This document shows, one piece after another, positions 34,136 to 45,379 of a DNA stretch of 64,000 bases. Every line of letters begins with the position of its first letter. Position 1 is the stretch's first letter. This DNA comes from Haematobia irritans. Its lineage: Eukaryota > Arthropoda > Insecta > Diptera > Muscidae. Under the pieces are notes generated by a model that saw only the letters and a list, made by a program, of their open reading frames with translations, was not told the DNA's origin and did no database searches. The position numbers and the translations under genes are program-made. The DNA lies in NCBI RefSeq assembly GCF_050003625.1, contig NC_134398.1:79020003-79084002 (forward strand). Direction: 5' to 3'.

Positions 34136-34423
34136 AAACCTAGAAAGTCATCATTCGTCAAAATGACGACACGTAATTTAATTTTCGATTTAAAATGCAT
34201 TTTAAAATGCATTGGGAAATGGTAAATTTAAGTTATACTAATTCGACCGTTTTATGAATTTTTGTTTTATACTACTTAAAACCAAATTGAATAAGAAAAT
34301 AAATTCAAGTTTGGTTCACTTTTTCGCTCACGATGAAAATTATAGCGTCTTGAAATCAGCCGCAGTCAAAATGACGAAGGATGACGTTAATGTACAAAAA
34401 ATAAGGATGACTGTCCAGGGTTA
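34136..34423. mobile_element. TTAA-flanked MITE, right-arm copy
   Basis: Counterpart of 31674-31945 in inverse orientation: CTAGAAAGTCATCATTCG at the left, GATGACTGTCCAGGG then TTAA at the right. The left TTAA reads TAAA. Confidence 0.75.
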
Positions 34424-35801
34424 AAAGAAAGTTAAAGAATCCTTACCAATTCACTATTAAAAAAAGGAGTACTAAAAATTTGTCCAAATTTAAGGGGTTA
34501 TTCTGAAATTAAATATTTGTATTTACATTAAAAATATTACATTGGTTTCCAAAAAATTTATTAAAGAAATACTAAAATAAGGTATTAAAAACCGGTAATT
34601 TTGATGATAAAAAGGTCACAAAAACGTAAATATTCTAGTTGAAATAAAGCCAATTTTTAAAAGAAAACTTATGAATTCTCTATTTTTTAAATTTCCATCT
34701 GGAGTTGGAATTAAATATTGCTTTTGCAACAAATAAAAACATTAAACTGGTTTTCAAAAAAAAAAAAATAAATAAATAAATAAATAATAATTAACAAATA
34801 ATAATATACATAAAAAAGAGTCTTTTTAAAAGAAAGTCATATTAAAAAAATACTTCCAATTTATGAATAAACTATTCGCTGAGATATAACAAAAATTTTC
34901 CAAATTCATCTGAAATTGAATATTATTTTTTTACATAGAATAATAAAAATTTAAATACACTTTCAATTTCAACATATTTTCCAAAAAAAATTTTCTTAAT
35001 AATTTTTTCCTAAACTACCGATAAAATATTAATAACTTTCATTTAAAAGGTTTAATAAACAAACACCAATATATGTCTCAAACATCCAAAATATTCCATA
35101 CCTTTATATTCCCTTAAAAGATGCAACAGCCCATGCCAACGCCAACTATACAACTGTAGCATGTCAAACAAAACCAAGCAAAGCCAACACACTCCTACAA
35201 CAACAAAAACACATGCGCCTTTATTGAAAACAACACCTCATCCAGCCAAATAAACCATCCGCGAATAACAAACACACACACACCAACCACTAAATGAACA
35301 AAAAATAAAAACAACCCCACGCTCATGTATACACAACAAAACTCAACAACTCATAATCTTTACATTAATCACATTCCACTATGCCGATAAAGATCTCTGT
35401 ACTATGCATTAGTTCATCGCATCTGCTGACAATTTACTCTAAGAATAATATTCGTGAAGGCACACCAGTTTATGAACGATGAAACGTTTAACTTAAAATT
35501 TGCAAAATTTTCATGAAATGTTATCTACCATTTTTGACGAAAATGTCTATAAATTTAATTACATGTGAATTTTTTACCAACAATTATTAATTATAGGAAT
35601 TGCCAGTAAGAAATTGCTATCCACTTTCAAGTTCATTTTTCGTAAAAAAATATTTTCTCATACAAAAAAATCTTGTAGTAAATGGCACTTATTATTTAGA
35701 AAATACTTTACATTTAATGTAGTTTTATAGCATTACAAACGAATTTTTAACTACTAGTTAATAAATTTTTTAAAGAAATTTCCATCGTATTTTGTAGGCC
35801 A

Positions 35802-36968
35802 CACTGTTAGAAAAATATGTTTTTCATATGTTCCGATATAAACAAAATATGTTTTGGGCACAATTTTAAACACAATATATTTAAGTGCAAACATGTAATG
35901 TTCCTAAACTAATACTAAATGTTTGGGACACATATGTTAATATGTTATAATATATAATTTTTGGGGCATGAATGTTTTATAAAAATAATATGTGTGAATG
36001 TAAACATATATAAATTTACAAATTTGGAATAAACATATATATGTTGTGATATTTTATTCAGAGAGCGACAGAGAGAGAGAGTATAGAGAAAGAAATAGAG
36101 ATGGAAACTGGGAGAGTTGACGAAAGATATCAACATAACATAGCGAGAGAATGAAAAGAGAGCAATTTCTGTGAAAACGCTTGTATGTTGTTTCGGAAAA
36201 CTGTTTTATGATAAGGCCAAAAATTTGATATGCTTAAGTCTAAATATTATTTAATTTGAATATTAGAATGAGTATTCGGAGTAAAGGGAATAGACATTCG
36301 GAACCAAGAGAATAGACATTTGAAGAAAAAAAAAACAGCGTGTGTTTTCGCCTTGAGAGCAGCATTTTATGTATGTGTGGACATGTGTTTTGTTTATCAT
36401 TTTGGCATTATGGGCACAATTTTTTTCTTGGTTCGTTAAAAGAAATCGGAACGTATGCTAACCACTGCTCCACGTGTCCAACAAATGTATGTTTCTGTTA
36501 AATAATGTTATGTTTGCATGGGCTTGTGGGCGCTGCAAACTATGCTATATAATTGTAACTTATAACGATAATTGTCTATTGGTGGCTATAACAGCTACGT
36601 AGCCCAGTGGTAGTGTGTTGGCTTACAAATTGCATGGTTCCCGGTTCGATTCTCCTTCCAGGCGAAAGGTAAAATTTAAAAAAATTATAAAATTAAATAA
36701 TTTCTTCAACATTATTTGTATTACAGAAAAAGGTGCCAAGATCTAAAAATTTCGTGGAAGTGAAAATTATGTGGGGGAATGAGCACAATCTTCTTGGGGA
36801 GAAAATTCTTCCAAGCATATAATATTTTTGGGCTCAAAATGCTTCCAAACATATAATATGTTCACATAAAACAAACATAATAATGTTTCGGCAATATCCA
36901 ATAATATATGTGCTTCCTGCAAAATATGTTTGGAACATATGTTAGAAAAGCGATTTTGTTTGAGGGTG
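35802..36968 (+). mobile_element. Type I tRNA-module element, copy 4 (1.17 kb)
   Basis: Starts CACTGTTAGAAAAATATG and ends TTTGTTTGAGGGTG. The empty site in the left large element (GGCCTAC... near 30215, inverse GGCCATGAAC) shows a CA duplication (35800-35801, 36969-36970). It carries a tRNA-like module at ~36592-36662 (TAGCCCAGTGGTAG ... GGTTCGATTC) and a gagagaga tract near 36060. It is a longer subfamily than the copies at 19-26 kb; its partner is the inverted copy at 53261-54374. Confidence 0.88.
36592..36662 (+). repeat. tRNA-like module (Val-like loop)
   Basis: Reads GCTACGTAGCCCAGTGGTAG, a loop region GGCTTACAAATTGC, then CCGGTTCGATTC. The same module lies at 44990-45060 and inverted at 27577-27645 and 53572-53635. 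Internal pol III boxes are intact; acceptor pairing is poor. It is tRNA-derived, not a tRNA gene. Confidence 0.72.
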
Positions 36969-37125
36969 CATGAAGTAAACGATTGATACTTAGAATTTGT
37001 AAAATTTCCTTTCGAGTAGTTAATTTTCGTTGAAGATACGAAAAATTAACTAAAATTCTGGAAAATTCTTGAAATAAATTATTGTAAAAATCTTCTTAAA
37101 TTTACGAGACACTTTTTTCTGTGCA

Positions 37126-37460
37126 GAGTTTCATTACTGAAAATCTTCATCCGTGTTGTCCATCATGAGAAAGTGAAGTCTTGGCCCAACATCACTGCTC
37201 GGCACAATTTTTGGCTGACCGCATAGCAGTATAGGTGCTCATGATTCGCAAGAATCCCGACAGCCGCGAATACATGCGTTTGGATACAAATATGTCGAGG
37301 TTGATTGAAAACCTATATCTTTATTTACGTGAGTAGACTTTCTTCAAAATCATCAAAATTAACGCTCAAGAAAAATTCCCGCTTACGATAAAATACAAGG
37401 TCACGATCGCAAATAAATTCACATACCGTACCCTCAAGGTAATGCAACGAGAGCGACCGT
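37126..37460. other. No gene seen
   Basis: Moderate GC for this window; no repeat or ORF recognised. Confidence 0.4.
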
Positions 37461-37462
37461 GG

Positions 37463-37635
37463 ACCTCTCAGTAATGCTGGTGACATTTCTTTAGTGTTTC
37501 AAAGAAAGAAATTGATGAAATCTCGTTTGGACTCGGCTATAAAAAGGAGATCCCTTGTCATTTAGCTAAGCACAGAATCAGGCAGCAGAGCGAGGGATAG
37601 AGAGAGAGACGTTCACCATCTGTGGAAAAATACAT
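37463..37635 (+). mobile_element. SINE body fragment
   Basis: Shares 'tcagtaatgctggtgacattt', then 'ctcggctataaaaaggag', 'tcccttgtcatt' with the SINE at 40539-40847, but lacks both the tRNA head and the AACCT tail and diverges after ~37580. A related subfamily or a truncated copy. Confidence 0.7.
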
Positions 37636-39773
37636 AGGTGTAATACATTTGTGTGTGTAAAAATAAATGAACTTAAAATGTCCAACCCTTAATAGGAATT
37701 TAAGTCCACAAACCGCATCCACAATAGTCATATCTACAGCCTACAATAACAGCCACAACAAAATGCAGTTCTACCCAAAGCCACACAAGAAAAACCAACA
37801 TAGCCACTTCTACAGCATCCATCCACACACGACTGGCTACTGATGCGAAAGCGAAGTAGTGCAAATGTATCACAAACCTACAAAAGCAGTTACCATGAAT
37901 GGAAGGTACTGGAAGCTGAGTTGCTGTGACAGTTTATTATTGCTCCAGTGCTTTTATTATAAGCGGTGTTCAAGTGCAAATGTCTAAAAATTGCGTCTAT
38001 TCAAAACCATTTGCAAAATTGGAGAGGCTGGGGTTTCAAGTACTTCAAACTAAAAGTCTTTCACCCATCCTTCAGTAGCCACCATCTAGTACAATGGAGG
38101 TGGATACCTGTACATTCTATAGAAAATCGTTGCATATGCCTCACATGTTTCAAGAGTGGGTTCTTTTTTGCTTTTTTTTGTCACAGTGACATTTAATAAA
38201 AACTAAACATGATTTTTACATTTAATATTTCTCCTGAATTGGGCTTGTTTTAACCGTTGCATAGAATGGTGGGAGTCTTGTTAGTGAATATGGAGTTTCT
38301 GTTCCACGGAAGAAGAAGTTGCATCTCGCAAAAAAAAACACGTGAAAAGATTAAAATGTTAAAAGGAAATGTTTATTTTTTATGCAAACATTTCATTTAA
38401 ATAAAAGCTCCTATTTTCAAAAATTCTTTCAAAACTGTTCGAGGTGAGTTGCATTCATTACATTTAGAGCAACACATTTGAGAGGGAACGAAAATTACGA
38501 ATAAGGCTTTAATTAAATATCCCATAAGGAGGTTTATTTTAATGATACGAATATGAAATCGTTGACTGTGATTCAGAAAAAAACTTTCTTTTTCACTGGT
38601 AACATATTTAAAGAAAGCATTAAAAAATTAAAACTTTAAAGTTTAATTTTCTCATGTATCATGAAATTTTTCTTCCTTTCCTTAATGATTTTGGTATTAA
38701 TTGCTAGCGGCTTATTTAAAATAAAGACGTTTTTAGTGACTTAACTGGCTTTAAATCTAGGATTCGCAAAATTATAATTAGGAGACAGCAAAACTAGGTA
38801 ACCACACCTCATTAAAATTACCAGGAGTAAAGCTGTCGTTACACGTTGCATTACATTGCGGTGAGTTGTAATGACAATAATAAACACATCTCGGTAATTT
38901 TCGAATTTCTCAAAATTTTATGCAGTTGGCTGTAAATGACTTAATAAAATAGAATAAATGATGGTACCGTTAGGTATAATTATTCACGTAATTGAGCATT
39001 TGCTTAAGAAACTCAAAAAGAATATGTAATGTAAATGTAATTCTGAAGATTTTTGTGTAAATTTTTTTTTCACAAATATTTCATAATTATTGTGTTTTAA
39101 ATTAATGACATTACCATATTATGTTTTAAATAAATGCTTTATTATACCTCATTCACATTACACTTCCAGAATGCACTTAAACTAGATTGAAACTGTTATA
39201 AAAAAGGGATTAAAATCCACTTTTAGTAGTTTTCGAACCTAATGTGAATCGGCTATTAGGTATATTATAACGTAATTAACGAATCCAACTCCCATTAACA
39301 ACCTACATTTATTTCTATTTTAAGTGTGAAATTAATTTGCGTATTATTTTATTTAGATATTTTTTTAGATTTTTTGTTTATTTCTACAATATTCGTTTCT
39401 ATTCATATTACATCATTATTCGCCATATTTTGATCCATTGCAATCGGCGAGAGAAATCAATAAAAGGCTATTTTGCATGCTTTGGTATATCCACGAATAA
39501 GTGATTCCATATTAGGTGATTATATGCTTTAAAAGCACTACTTATTTCATGGCCTCCTAGGACATGCGTATGTAAATGTAATCTGGGGCGATGTCAATTA
39601 ATAAGTGGTTATTCATTTTTAAATAGGCTTACCTACAAGATTACCGGGTAATGAGAGTTTTTGCTGGGGCTATTCACGTTCAAACAAATGCCAATTTAAA
39701 AATCCAAATTATAACGAATACTTCAAAGTAAAAAAGTTTTCTTCTTCAAAAGCTATTCGCGTACACTGAAAAA
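37636..39773. other. Long stretch with no gene recognised
   Basis: 37640-37930 is CA-rich and GC-richer than its surroundings, with no convincing frame. The 76-codon frame at 37966-38196 has no recognised homology. 38240-39770 is plain AT-rich DNA without the repeats seen elsewhere, and may be the most single-copy part of the window. Confidence 0.45.
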
Positions 39774-40525
39774 AATATTGTCGTCGGTCAAAGATTTCAT
39801 GTCTTTAAAATACGAATGCAAATTTTGCTTAGCATAGAAGACGCATTTCTCTAATATAACAGGTTGGCTGATAAGCCCCCGGTCTGATACATAGATGGCG
39901 TCGCTAGTATTAAATGCATATTATTTTTATATAGTACACACCTTCAAATGATTCGTGTCAAAATTTGACGTCTGTAAGTCAATTAGTTTCTGAGATAGAG
40001 CGTCTTTTGTGAAGCAACTTTTGTTATTGTGAAAAAAATGGAAAAAAATGAATTTCGTGTTTTGATAAAATACTGTTTTCTGAAGAGAAAAAATACGGTG
40101 GAAGCAAAAACTTGGCTTGATAACGAGTTTCCGGACTCTGCCCCAGGTAAATCAACAATAATTGATTGGTATGCAAAATTCAAGCGTGGTGAAATTAACA
40201 CGGAGGACGGTGAACGCAGTGCACGCCCGAAAGAGGTGGTTACCGAAGAAAACATCAAAAAAAATCCACAAAATGATTTTGAATGACCGTAAAATGAAGT
40301 TGATCGAGATAGCAGAGGCCTTAAAGATATCAAAGGAACGTGTTGGTCATATCATTCATCAATATTTGGATATGCGGAAGCTCTGTGCAAAATGGGTGCC
40401 GCGCGAGCTCACATTTGACCAAACACAACAACGTGTTGATGATTCTGAGCGGTGTTTGCAGCTGTTAACTCGTAATACACCCGAGTTTTTCCGTCGATAT
40501 GTGACAATGGATGAAACATGGCTCC

Positions 40526-40538
40526 ATCACTACACTCC
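40526..40538. repeat. SINE target-site duplication, left
   Basis: ATCACTACACTCC, repeated at 40848-40860; a single copy is expected in the mariner reading frame (HHYTPE). Confidence 0.94.
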
Positions 40539-40847
40539 ACCGTGGTGCAATGGTTAGCATGCCCGCCTTGCATACACAAGGTCGTGGGTTCGATTCCTGC
40601 TTCGACCGAACAACTAAAAGTTTTTCAGCGGTGGATTATCCCACTTCAGTAATGCTGGTGACATTTCTGAGGGTTTCAAAACTTCTCTAAGTGGTTTCAC
40701 TGCAATGTGGAACGCCGTTCGGACTAGGCTATAAAAAGGAGGTCCCTTGTCATTGAGCTTAACATGGAATCGGGCAGCACTCAGTGATAAGAGAGAAGTT
40801 CACCAATTTGGTATCACATCGGGCTGCCACCTAACCTAACCTAACCT
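40539..40847 (+). mobile_element. tRNA-derived SINE
   Basis: 309 bp: tRNA-like head (A box GTGCAATGGTTAGCATGC, B box GGGTTCGATTCC), an unrelated body ('ggctataaaaaggaggtccc'), and a 3' end GGTATCACATCGGGCTGCCA followed by AACCT repeats. The 3' end matches that of the LOA LINE at 1800-6832, the usual sign that a SINE borrows its partner LINE's reverse transcriptase. Flanked by a perfect 13-bp duplication. Confidence 0.93.
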
Positions 40848-40860
40848 ATCACTACACTCC
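40848..40860. repeat. SINE target-site duplication, right
   Basis: Partner of 40526-40538. Confidence 0.94.
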
Positions 40861-42084
40861 TGAGTCCAATCGACAGTCGGCTGAGTGGACAGCGACCGGT
40901 GAACCGTCTCCGAAGCGTGGAAAGACTCAAAAGTCAGCTGGCAAAGTAATGGTCTCTGTTTTTTGGGATGCGCATGGAATAGTTTTTATCGATTATCTTG
41001 AGAAGGGAAAAACGCTCAACAGTGACTATTATATGGCGTTATTGGAGCGTTTGAAGGTCGAAATCGCTGCAAAACGGCCCAATATGAAGAAGAAAAAAGT
41101 GTTGTTCCACCAAGACAACGCACCGTGCCACAAGTCATTGAGAACGATGGCAAAAATTCATGAATTGGGCTTCGAATTGCTTCCCCACCCACCGTATTCT
41201 CCAGATCTGGCCCCCAGCGACTTTTTCGTGTTCTCAGACCTCAAAAGGATGCTCGCAGGGAAAAAATTTGGCTGCAATGAAGAGGTGATCGCCGAAACTG
41301 AGGCCTATTTTGAGGCAAAACCGAAGGAGTACTACCAAAATGGTATCAAAAAATTGGAAGGTCGTTATAATCTTTGTATCGCTCTTGAAGGGAACTATGT
41401 TGAATAATAAAAACGAATTTTGACAAACAAAATGTGTGTTTCTTTGTCCCCGGTTATCAGTCAACCTGTTAAAGTTTTTTCCTTGTCCAAAAGTCGATAA
41501 ACTTTTCAATGAAATCGTATTGTCCTTATAATTAAGTGATTTCATTTAAAAATGGGTATCATAACATGAAAGAACAATTTTTTGGAGTAAGGTCAACTTG
41601 ACTTTAATAATTCAGGAAAAATCTTAAAAAATAATGAAATTGTCTTTAAGTTTTTTGTCTTGTTGCATCTTGACTACAAACAAAAAATCGTTAAAATATA
41701 GGACATGATTTTCAACACTTTATTTGAAAGACGTTTTTTACTTGAAATATATCATAATTTCTACTGGAAGCCGAGTCTTAATTAGGAAAATAAAGTTGCC
41801 ATTAACTCGTTTTTAAAGGACTTTGATAGCATATGAAGAATAAAAGCTGAAAAGGCGAAAACTTAAAATTTGCTTTCTAGAAGCAAGTACGCAAAACCCA
41901 AATTTAAAAGAGAATTGTGTCTTAAAAGTATCCTTACTTGTATTCTCCGATTCTTTGGCTCGGAATCAATTCCAACATTTTTAAAGCAAAAACAAAATCT
42001 TTGGAACCGGGCATACTGTTTTTTCAATGTACTGCTTTACTAATATACCGGGAAAAGAAAATTCAATAAATGAGATCTGTATCC

Positions 42085-42750
42085 TTAATTTGATTTTCGA
42101 TCTAAACTGTAATTTGGTCGATTGGTAAATGGCAAATTTAACCCTTCAATGCACAAGATCACCCATTCCACCGAAAAATATAAAAAATGGTAAAAAACCT
42201 CTGCATATCACCTTTTTAAAAAAATATGTTTTCTTAATAGTGGTTGTATCTTAAAAAATGCACTGCGCAATAAACTAAGTTTTCATTTACAAATAAACAA
42301 TTTGATCTTAGTAGTGAATAGAGATATTACATTACACAGTTTTTTTACCAACATTACTTTCACCTCTGGTAAATATCATTTAACTTCTAATTTGTAGTTT
42401 TTATTTATAATTTTTTTTTTTTTGTTAAAGTTTGATTTTCATTTTGACTGCAGAAAAAATATTTTTGGAAATAGCGTTATGATGGTTTAAATGCAACAAA
42501 CTTGATTTCATAGAACTCGGTCAAAATTTAAAGACGTAAAAGTTAAGTTATTCTAATTAAAAAATTTTATGAATATTTGTTTAGTATTATTTGAAAAAAA
42601 AAAATAAAATGATTTGAATACAAATTGAACTCAATGTTGGTTCTCATTTTTGCTTGTGATGCAATTTAAAGCTTCTTGAAATTGACCCTAGTCAAAATGA
42701 CAAAGGATGACGTTATTGTACAAAAAATACGAATGACTTTCCAGGATTAA
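42085..42750. mobile_element. TTAA-type MITE remnant, third copy, with nested insertion
   Basis: 'ttaatttgattttcgatcta' near 42090 and 'gtcaaaatgacaaaggatga' near 42693, ending GACTTTCCAGG then ATTAA, match the MITE within the large elements. A 401-bp sequence (42142-42542) is inserted at a TTAA. Confidence 0.7.
42142..42542. mobile_element. 401-bp insertion with TTAA duplication
   Basis: TTAA at 42138-42141 and 42543-42546; the arm copy at ~34225 reads AAATTTAAGTTATAC without it. It starts CCCTTCAATGCACAAG, a piggyBac-like end, but the right end does not mirror it well. Confidence 0.68.
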
Positions 42751-43359
42751 AGAAGTCGCATCTTTGACTGGGAATCAAAAACCTTAAGGGAAGGTCAAAA
42801 TCTTTGGGTGTTGTTCTATTTACTGAAGGACGGTAAGTTTTTATGATTCGGTGCAAAAAATTACGTCTTCGACGGAATTACAACAACTTAACTTGGAAGG
42901 CAAAGAAGTGTTAGAAGGTTTCGGTAGTTCGGGATGGGACTAAAAACAAATGAACCCTATTACGTTTTGAGAAAGTTCTTGACTTTTATAAGAATTTAAG
43001 TAATTTAGTTAAATGGACTAAAAAAGGGGAAAAACATAAACAAAAGAAGCATTAAAATTTGTAAATTTTGCAAATAATGCACCCATCTTGAACTTTGTAT
43101 GGCAATAGACATTTTTGCAATGTTGAACTCCATTTTTTTCCCTTCAAACCACAAAAAAGGAAGATAATTGTGTCCAACAAATTTTCTTGAATTTGTCAAA
43201 AAATATTTACTTTCTTTCGTGTATTACAGCTTAGTTATTTTTTTAATTAACCTAATTTTTTTAAATTAAATTAAATTAAAATTTTCCTTCCTGATGGGTT
43301 CGCTGTTTTTTGAGTGTATAAATATAGACTAATTTTGACTGGTTATTAACGGACATATC
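42751..43359. other. No gene seen
   Basis: AT-rich; the short minus frame at 43005-43199 has no recognisable homology. Confidence 0.45.
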
Positions 43360-43516
43360 ATGACATCACATACCAAATGTCAGCAGAATCTTTGAGATTT
43401 GCTCCTGCAAGACGCTCCATATGGGGATGGTTTATATGGGGGCTATATATAATAATGGACATATATGGACCAATTTTTGCATGGTTGTTGGAATACTGGC
43501 ATAATTTACCAAATTA
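43360..43516 (-). mobile_element. mini-me fragment
   Basis: 'ggtttatatgggggctatat' and 'ccaatttttgcatggttgtt' are the 153-bp unit of mini-me in inverse orientation; possibly resumed at 44347-44420 ('ttaaatttgctcctccagat'). Confidence 0.75.
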
Positions 43517-44346
43517 CACTAGTTTACAAAATAAATTTTTTTATGTACATCTGATGAGATGCGACTTTTCTTATGTATTTTGATCTGCTGAATTCGAATA
43601 AAATTTCTCGAGTTAGAAATATCTGATTATGTCGTTATATATAATCATGTGTAATTGGATCTGTGATAAGTTATGTGGTTCAAAAAATATCGATGTAAAA
43701 AGGGCAAATTTCAAAAAAAAAAAATCATATTCTATAGTGACTCTTTTCCGCCGGAAAAGTACAAACCATTGAAAACATAAATTCATGGTCGTATAGATGA
43801 TTCTCTAACGTAAGAAATAAGATCAACTAGAAGAGAAACGACCGAAAAATGACAAGCAAATGATTGAACAAATCCGATGTCAAATCATACAAATATAAGC
43901 AACTCATCCACACCAAAATGCCACTCGGCCACACAAAAATGCATTTTTTTTTTGATGATTTGACATCGGATTTGTTCACTCAATTGCTTATAACTTTGTC
44001 ATTTGCGGTCGTTTTTCTTCTAGTTGGTCTTATTACTTACGATAGAGTATCATCTATACGACCATGAAGAAAAACCGGACGTATTTTCAATGGTTTGTAT
44101 TTTTACAGCGGAAAAGGGTCAATGTAAAAAATGAGTTATTTGAAAATTTGCCCTTTTCATATTTGAACCAATTAACTTATCACAGATCCAATAACACACG
44201 ATTATTCGTCATTTCAATTCTAAAACTAAAAGTAACGGAATATAACTGTTCCATAAAAAAATTACATTGTTTTTCGAATTCAGCAGATCCAAATACATAA
44301 GAAAAGTCACCTCTAATCAAATGTATATTTTCAGTGTAAACTAGTG
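43517..44346. mobile_element. Foldback element, 830 bp
   Basis: Arms of about 375-390 bp run from CACTAGTTTAC (43517) to about 43891 and, inverted, from about 43956 to GTAAACTAGTG (44346), with a short centre. The arm matches about 540-818 in copy A and 8651-8930 in copy B, so the duplication holds one arm of the same family. Ends are again CAC...GTG. No gene; the short frames in it are mirror images. Confidence 0.82.
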
Positions 44347-44472
44347 TTATAAGCATATCAGATTAAATTTGCTCCTCCAGATGTCAAATATGGGGACCAC
44401 TTAATAAGGAAGCTATATAAAATTAAGTTTATGCATGAATATTAAAAAGGCGTCACAGGCCAACTTTCAATA

Positions 44473-45377
44473 CACGAAAAGAAAAAAAAACGTTTGGAAA
44501 ACGTGTGCCGAAAACGTTTTTCTTTTGTTAGAGTTTTTTGAATTGCTTCGAAAATTTTAAACTTTTATCACCAAAAAAATTCGTTTGTTACAAAATTTTT
44601 ATTTTTTCAATAAAAAAAGTTATTTTTGAAACAACAACAGAGTCCATTTCGTTTATATCAAACACTGTTCTTTTCAGACTTTAGGTCTTTAATAGGACAC
44701 ATTTTACTGTTCAAAATTTAATATAGTACAATGTAATGTTGAACATTTTTTCGGAATCTTCCGAACATATGTGGAATGTATGTAAAAAAAAAAAAACTTT
44801 GGTCGAAGCAGGGATCGAACCCACGACCCTTGGCATGAGAGTCGGACATAGCAACCACTGCTCCACGGTGCCAAACTAAATGTTTGTTTCTGTTAAATAA
44901 ACTTTGTTTATTCGGTTCGTGGGCGCCGCAAGCTATGCTATATAAATATAACTTATATGGGTAATTATCTATTGATGACCATAACAGGTACATAGCTCAG
45001 TGGTTAGTGTGTTGGCTTACAAAGTGCATGGTCCCCGGTTCGATTCTCCGTCCAGGCAAAAGGTAAAAAAATTTTAAAAATTTATAAATTCGTATAATTT
45101 CTTCTACATTGTTGGTATTACAGGAAAAGGTGTTAAGAACTAAAAAACTCGTGGATGTGACAAAGATGTGAGGGAAAATGCAATTAGCAAGAAAAAAAAT
45201 TTTTTTTTTAATTAGTCTTTATGAAATTGTTGTTACCTCCTGGAAAAGAATAAATGTTTATCACAAAAAGTATATACTTTTCGTCCAAACACACTTTCTT
45301 ACAGCGAAAAGCAAATGAGAAACGAACTTTGTTTGTCTAAAATTTCGTTTGGGAGGAAAGAATTATTTTTTTGCGTG
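44473..45377 (-). mobile_element. Type II tRNA-module element, copy 3
   Basis: 905 bp, CACGAAAAGAAAAAAAAACG to AATTATTTTTTTGCGTG, TA on both sides (44471-44472, 45378-45379). Carries both modules: inverse box B at ~44803-44872 (GGGATCGAACCCACGACC) and a forward Val-like module at ~44990-45060 (TAGCTCAGTGGTTAG, CCGGTTCGATTC). Confidence 0.88.
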
Positions 45378-45379
45378 TA

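Larger units (their letters stand above)
33098..37123 (-). mobile_element. Large CAC...GTG element, right copy, inverted
   Basis: Inverse of 30056-32978 over its full length, with its own flanks: CA at 33096-33097 and 37124-37125. It starts CACTGAAAAAACAGTGAACC. A type I tRNA-module element is inserted at 35802-36968; without it the copy is about 2.86 kb. The exon-like cassettes recur on the minus strand. RNA spanning both copies would fold into a ~2.9-kb hairpin. Confidence 0.83.
40038..41407 (+). pseudogene. Himar1-like mariner transposase, frameshifted and SINE-interrupted
   Basis: A DD34D transposase of about 348 residues in original form. The N-terminal helix-turn-helix region starts at ATG 40038 (MEKNEFRVLIKYCFLKRKN). 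An extra A in a poly-A run near 40258-40264 shifts the frame after VVTEENIKK. It resumes as IHKMILNDRKMK... to MDETWLHHYTP, is cut by the SINE, and resumes at PESNRQSAEW through HQDNAPCH and YSPDLAPSD to NYVE and stop. All three catalytic Asp are present (34 residues between the last two), so only the frameshift and the SINE disable it. These breaks are recent: the rest of the reading frame is clean. Confidence 0.95.
39859..41469 (+). mobile_element. Himar1-like mariner (irritans subfamily), interrupted by a SINE
   Basis: TIRs ACAGGTTGGCTGATAAGCC and (inverted right) ACAGGTTGACTGATAACCG, flanked by TA (39857-39858, 41470-41471). After removing the 309-bp SINE and its 13-bp duplication the element is about 1.29 kb, normal for mariner. 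From memory the protein is nearly identical to Himar1 of the horn fly. Confidence 0.95.
39774..42029. mobile_element. CAC...GTG element hosting a mariner
   Basis: Starts CACTGAAAAAAATATTG and its inverted right end starts CATTGAAAAAACAGTATG; both ends continue to 'gtcaaagattt' / 'ccaaagatttt', a TIR of about 38 bp. TA on both sides (39772-39773, 42030-42031). Without the mariner (39859-41469) it is about 0.64 kb. The ends resemble the large elements at 30-37 kb. Confidence 0.8.

Noticed and set aside
30056..37123. A single 7-kb foldback transposon
   Set aside because: Each arm has its own CAC...GTG ends and its own 2-bp duplication (TA left, CA right), which fits two insertions better; a single element cannot be fully excluded.
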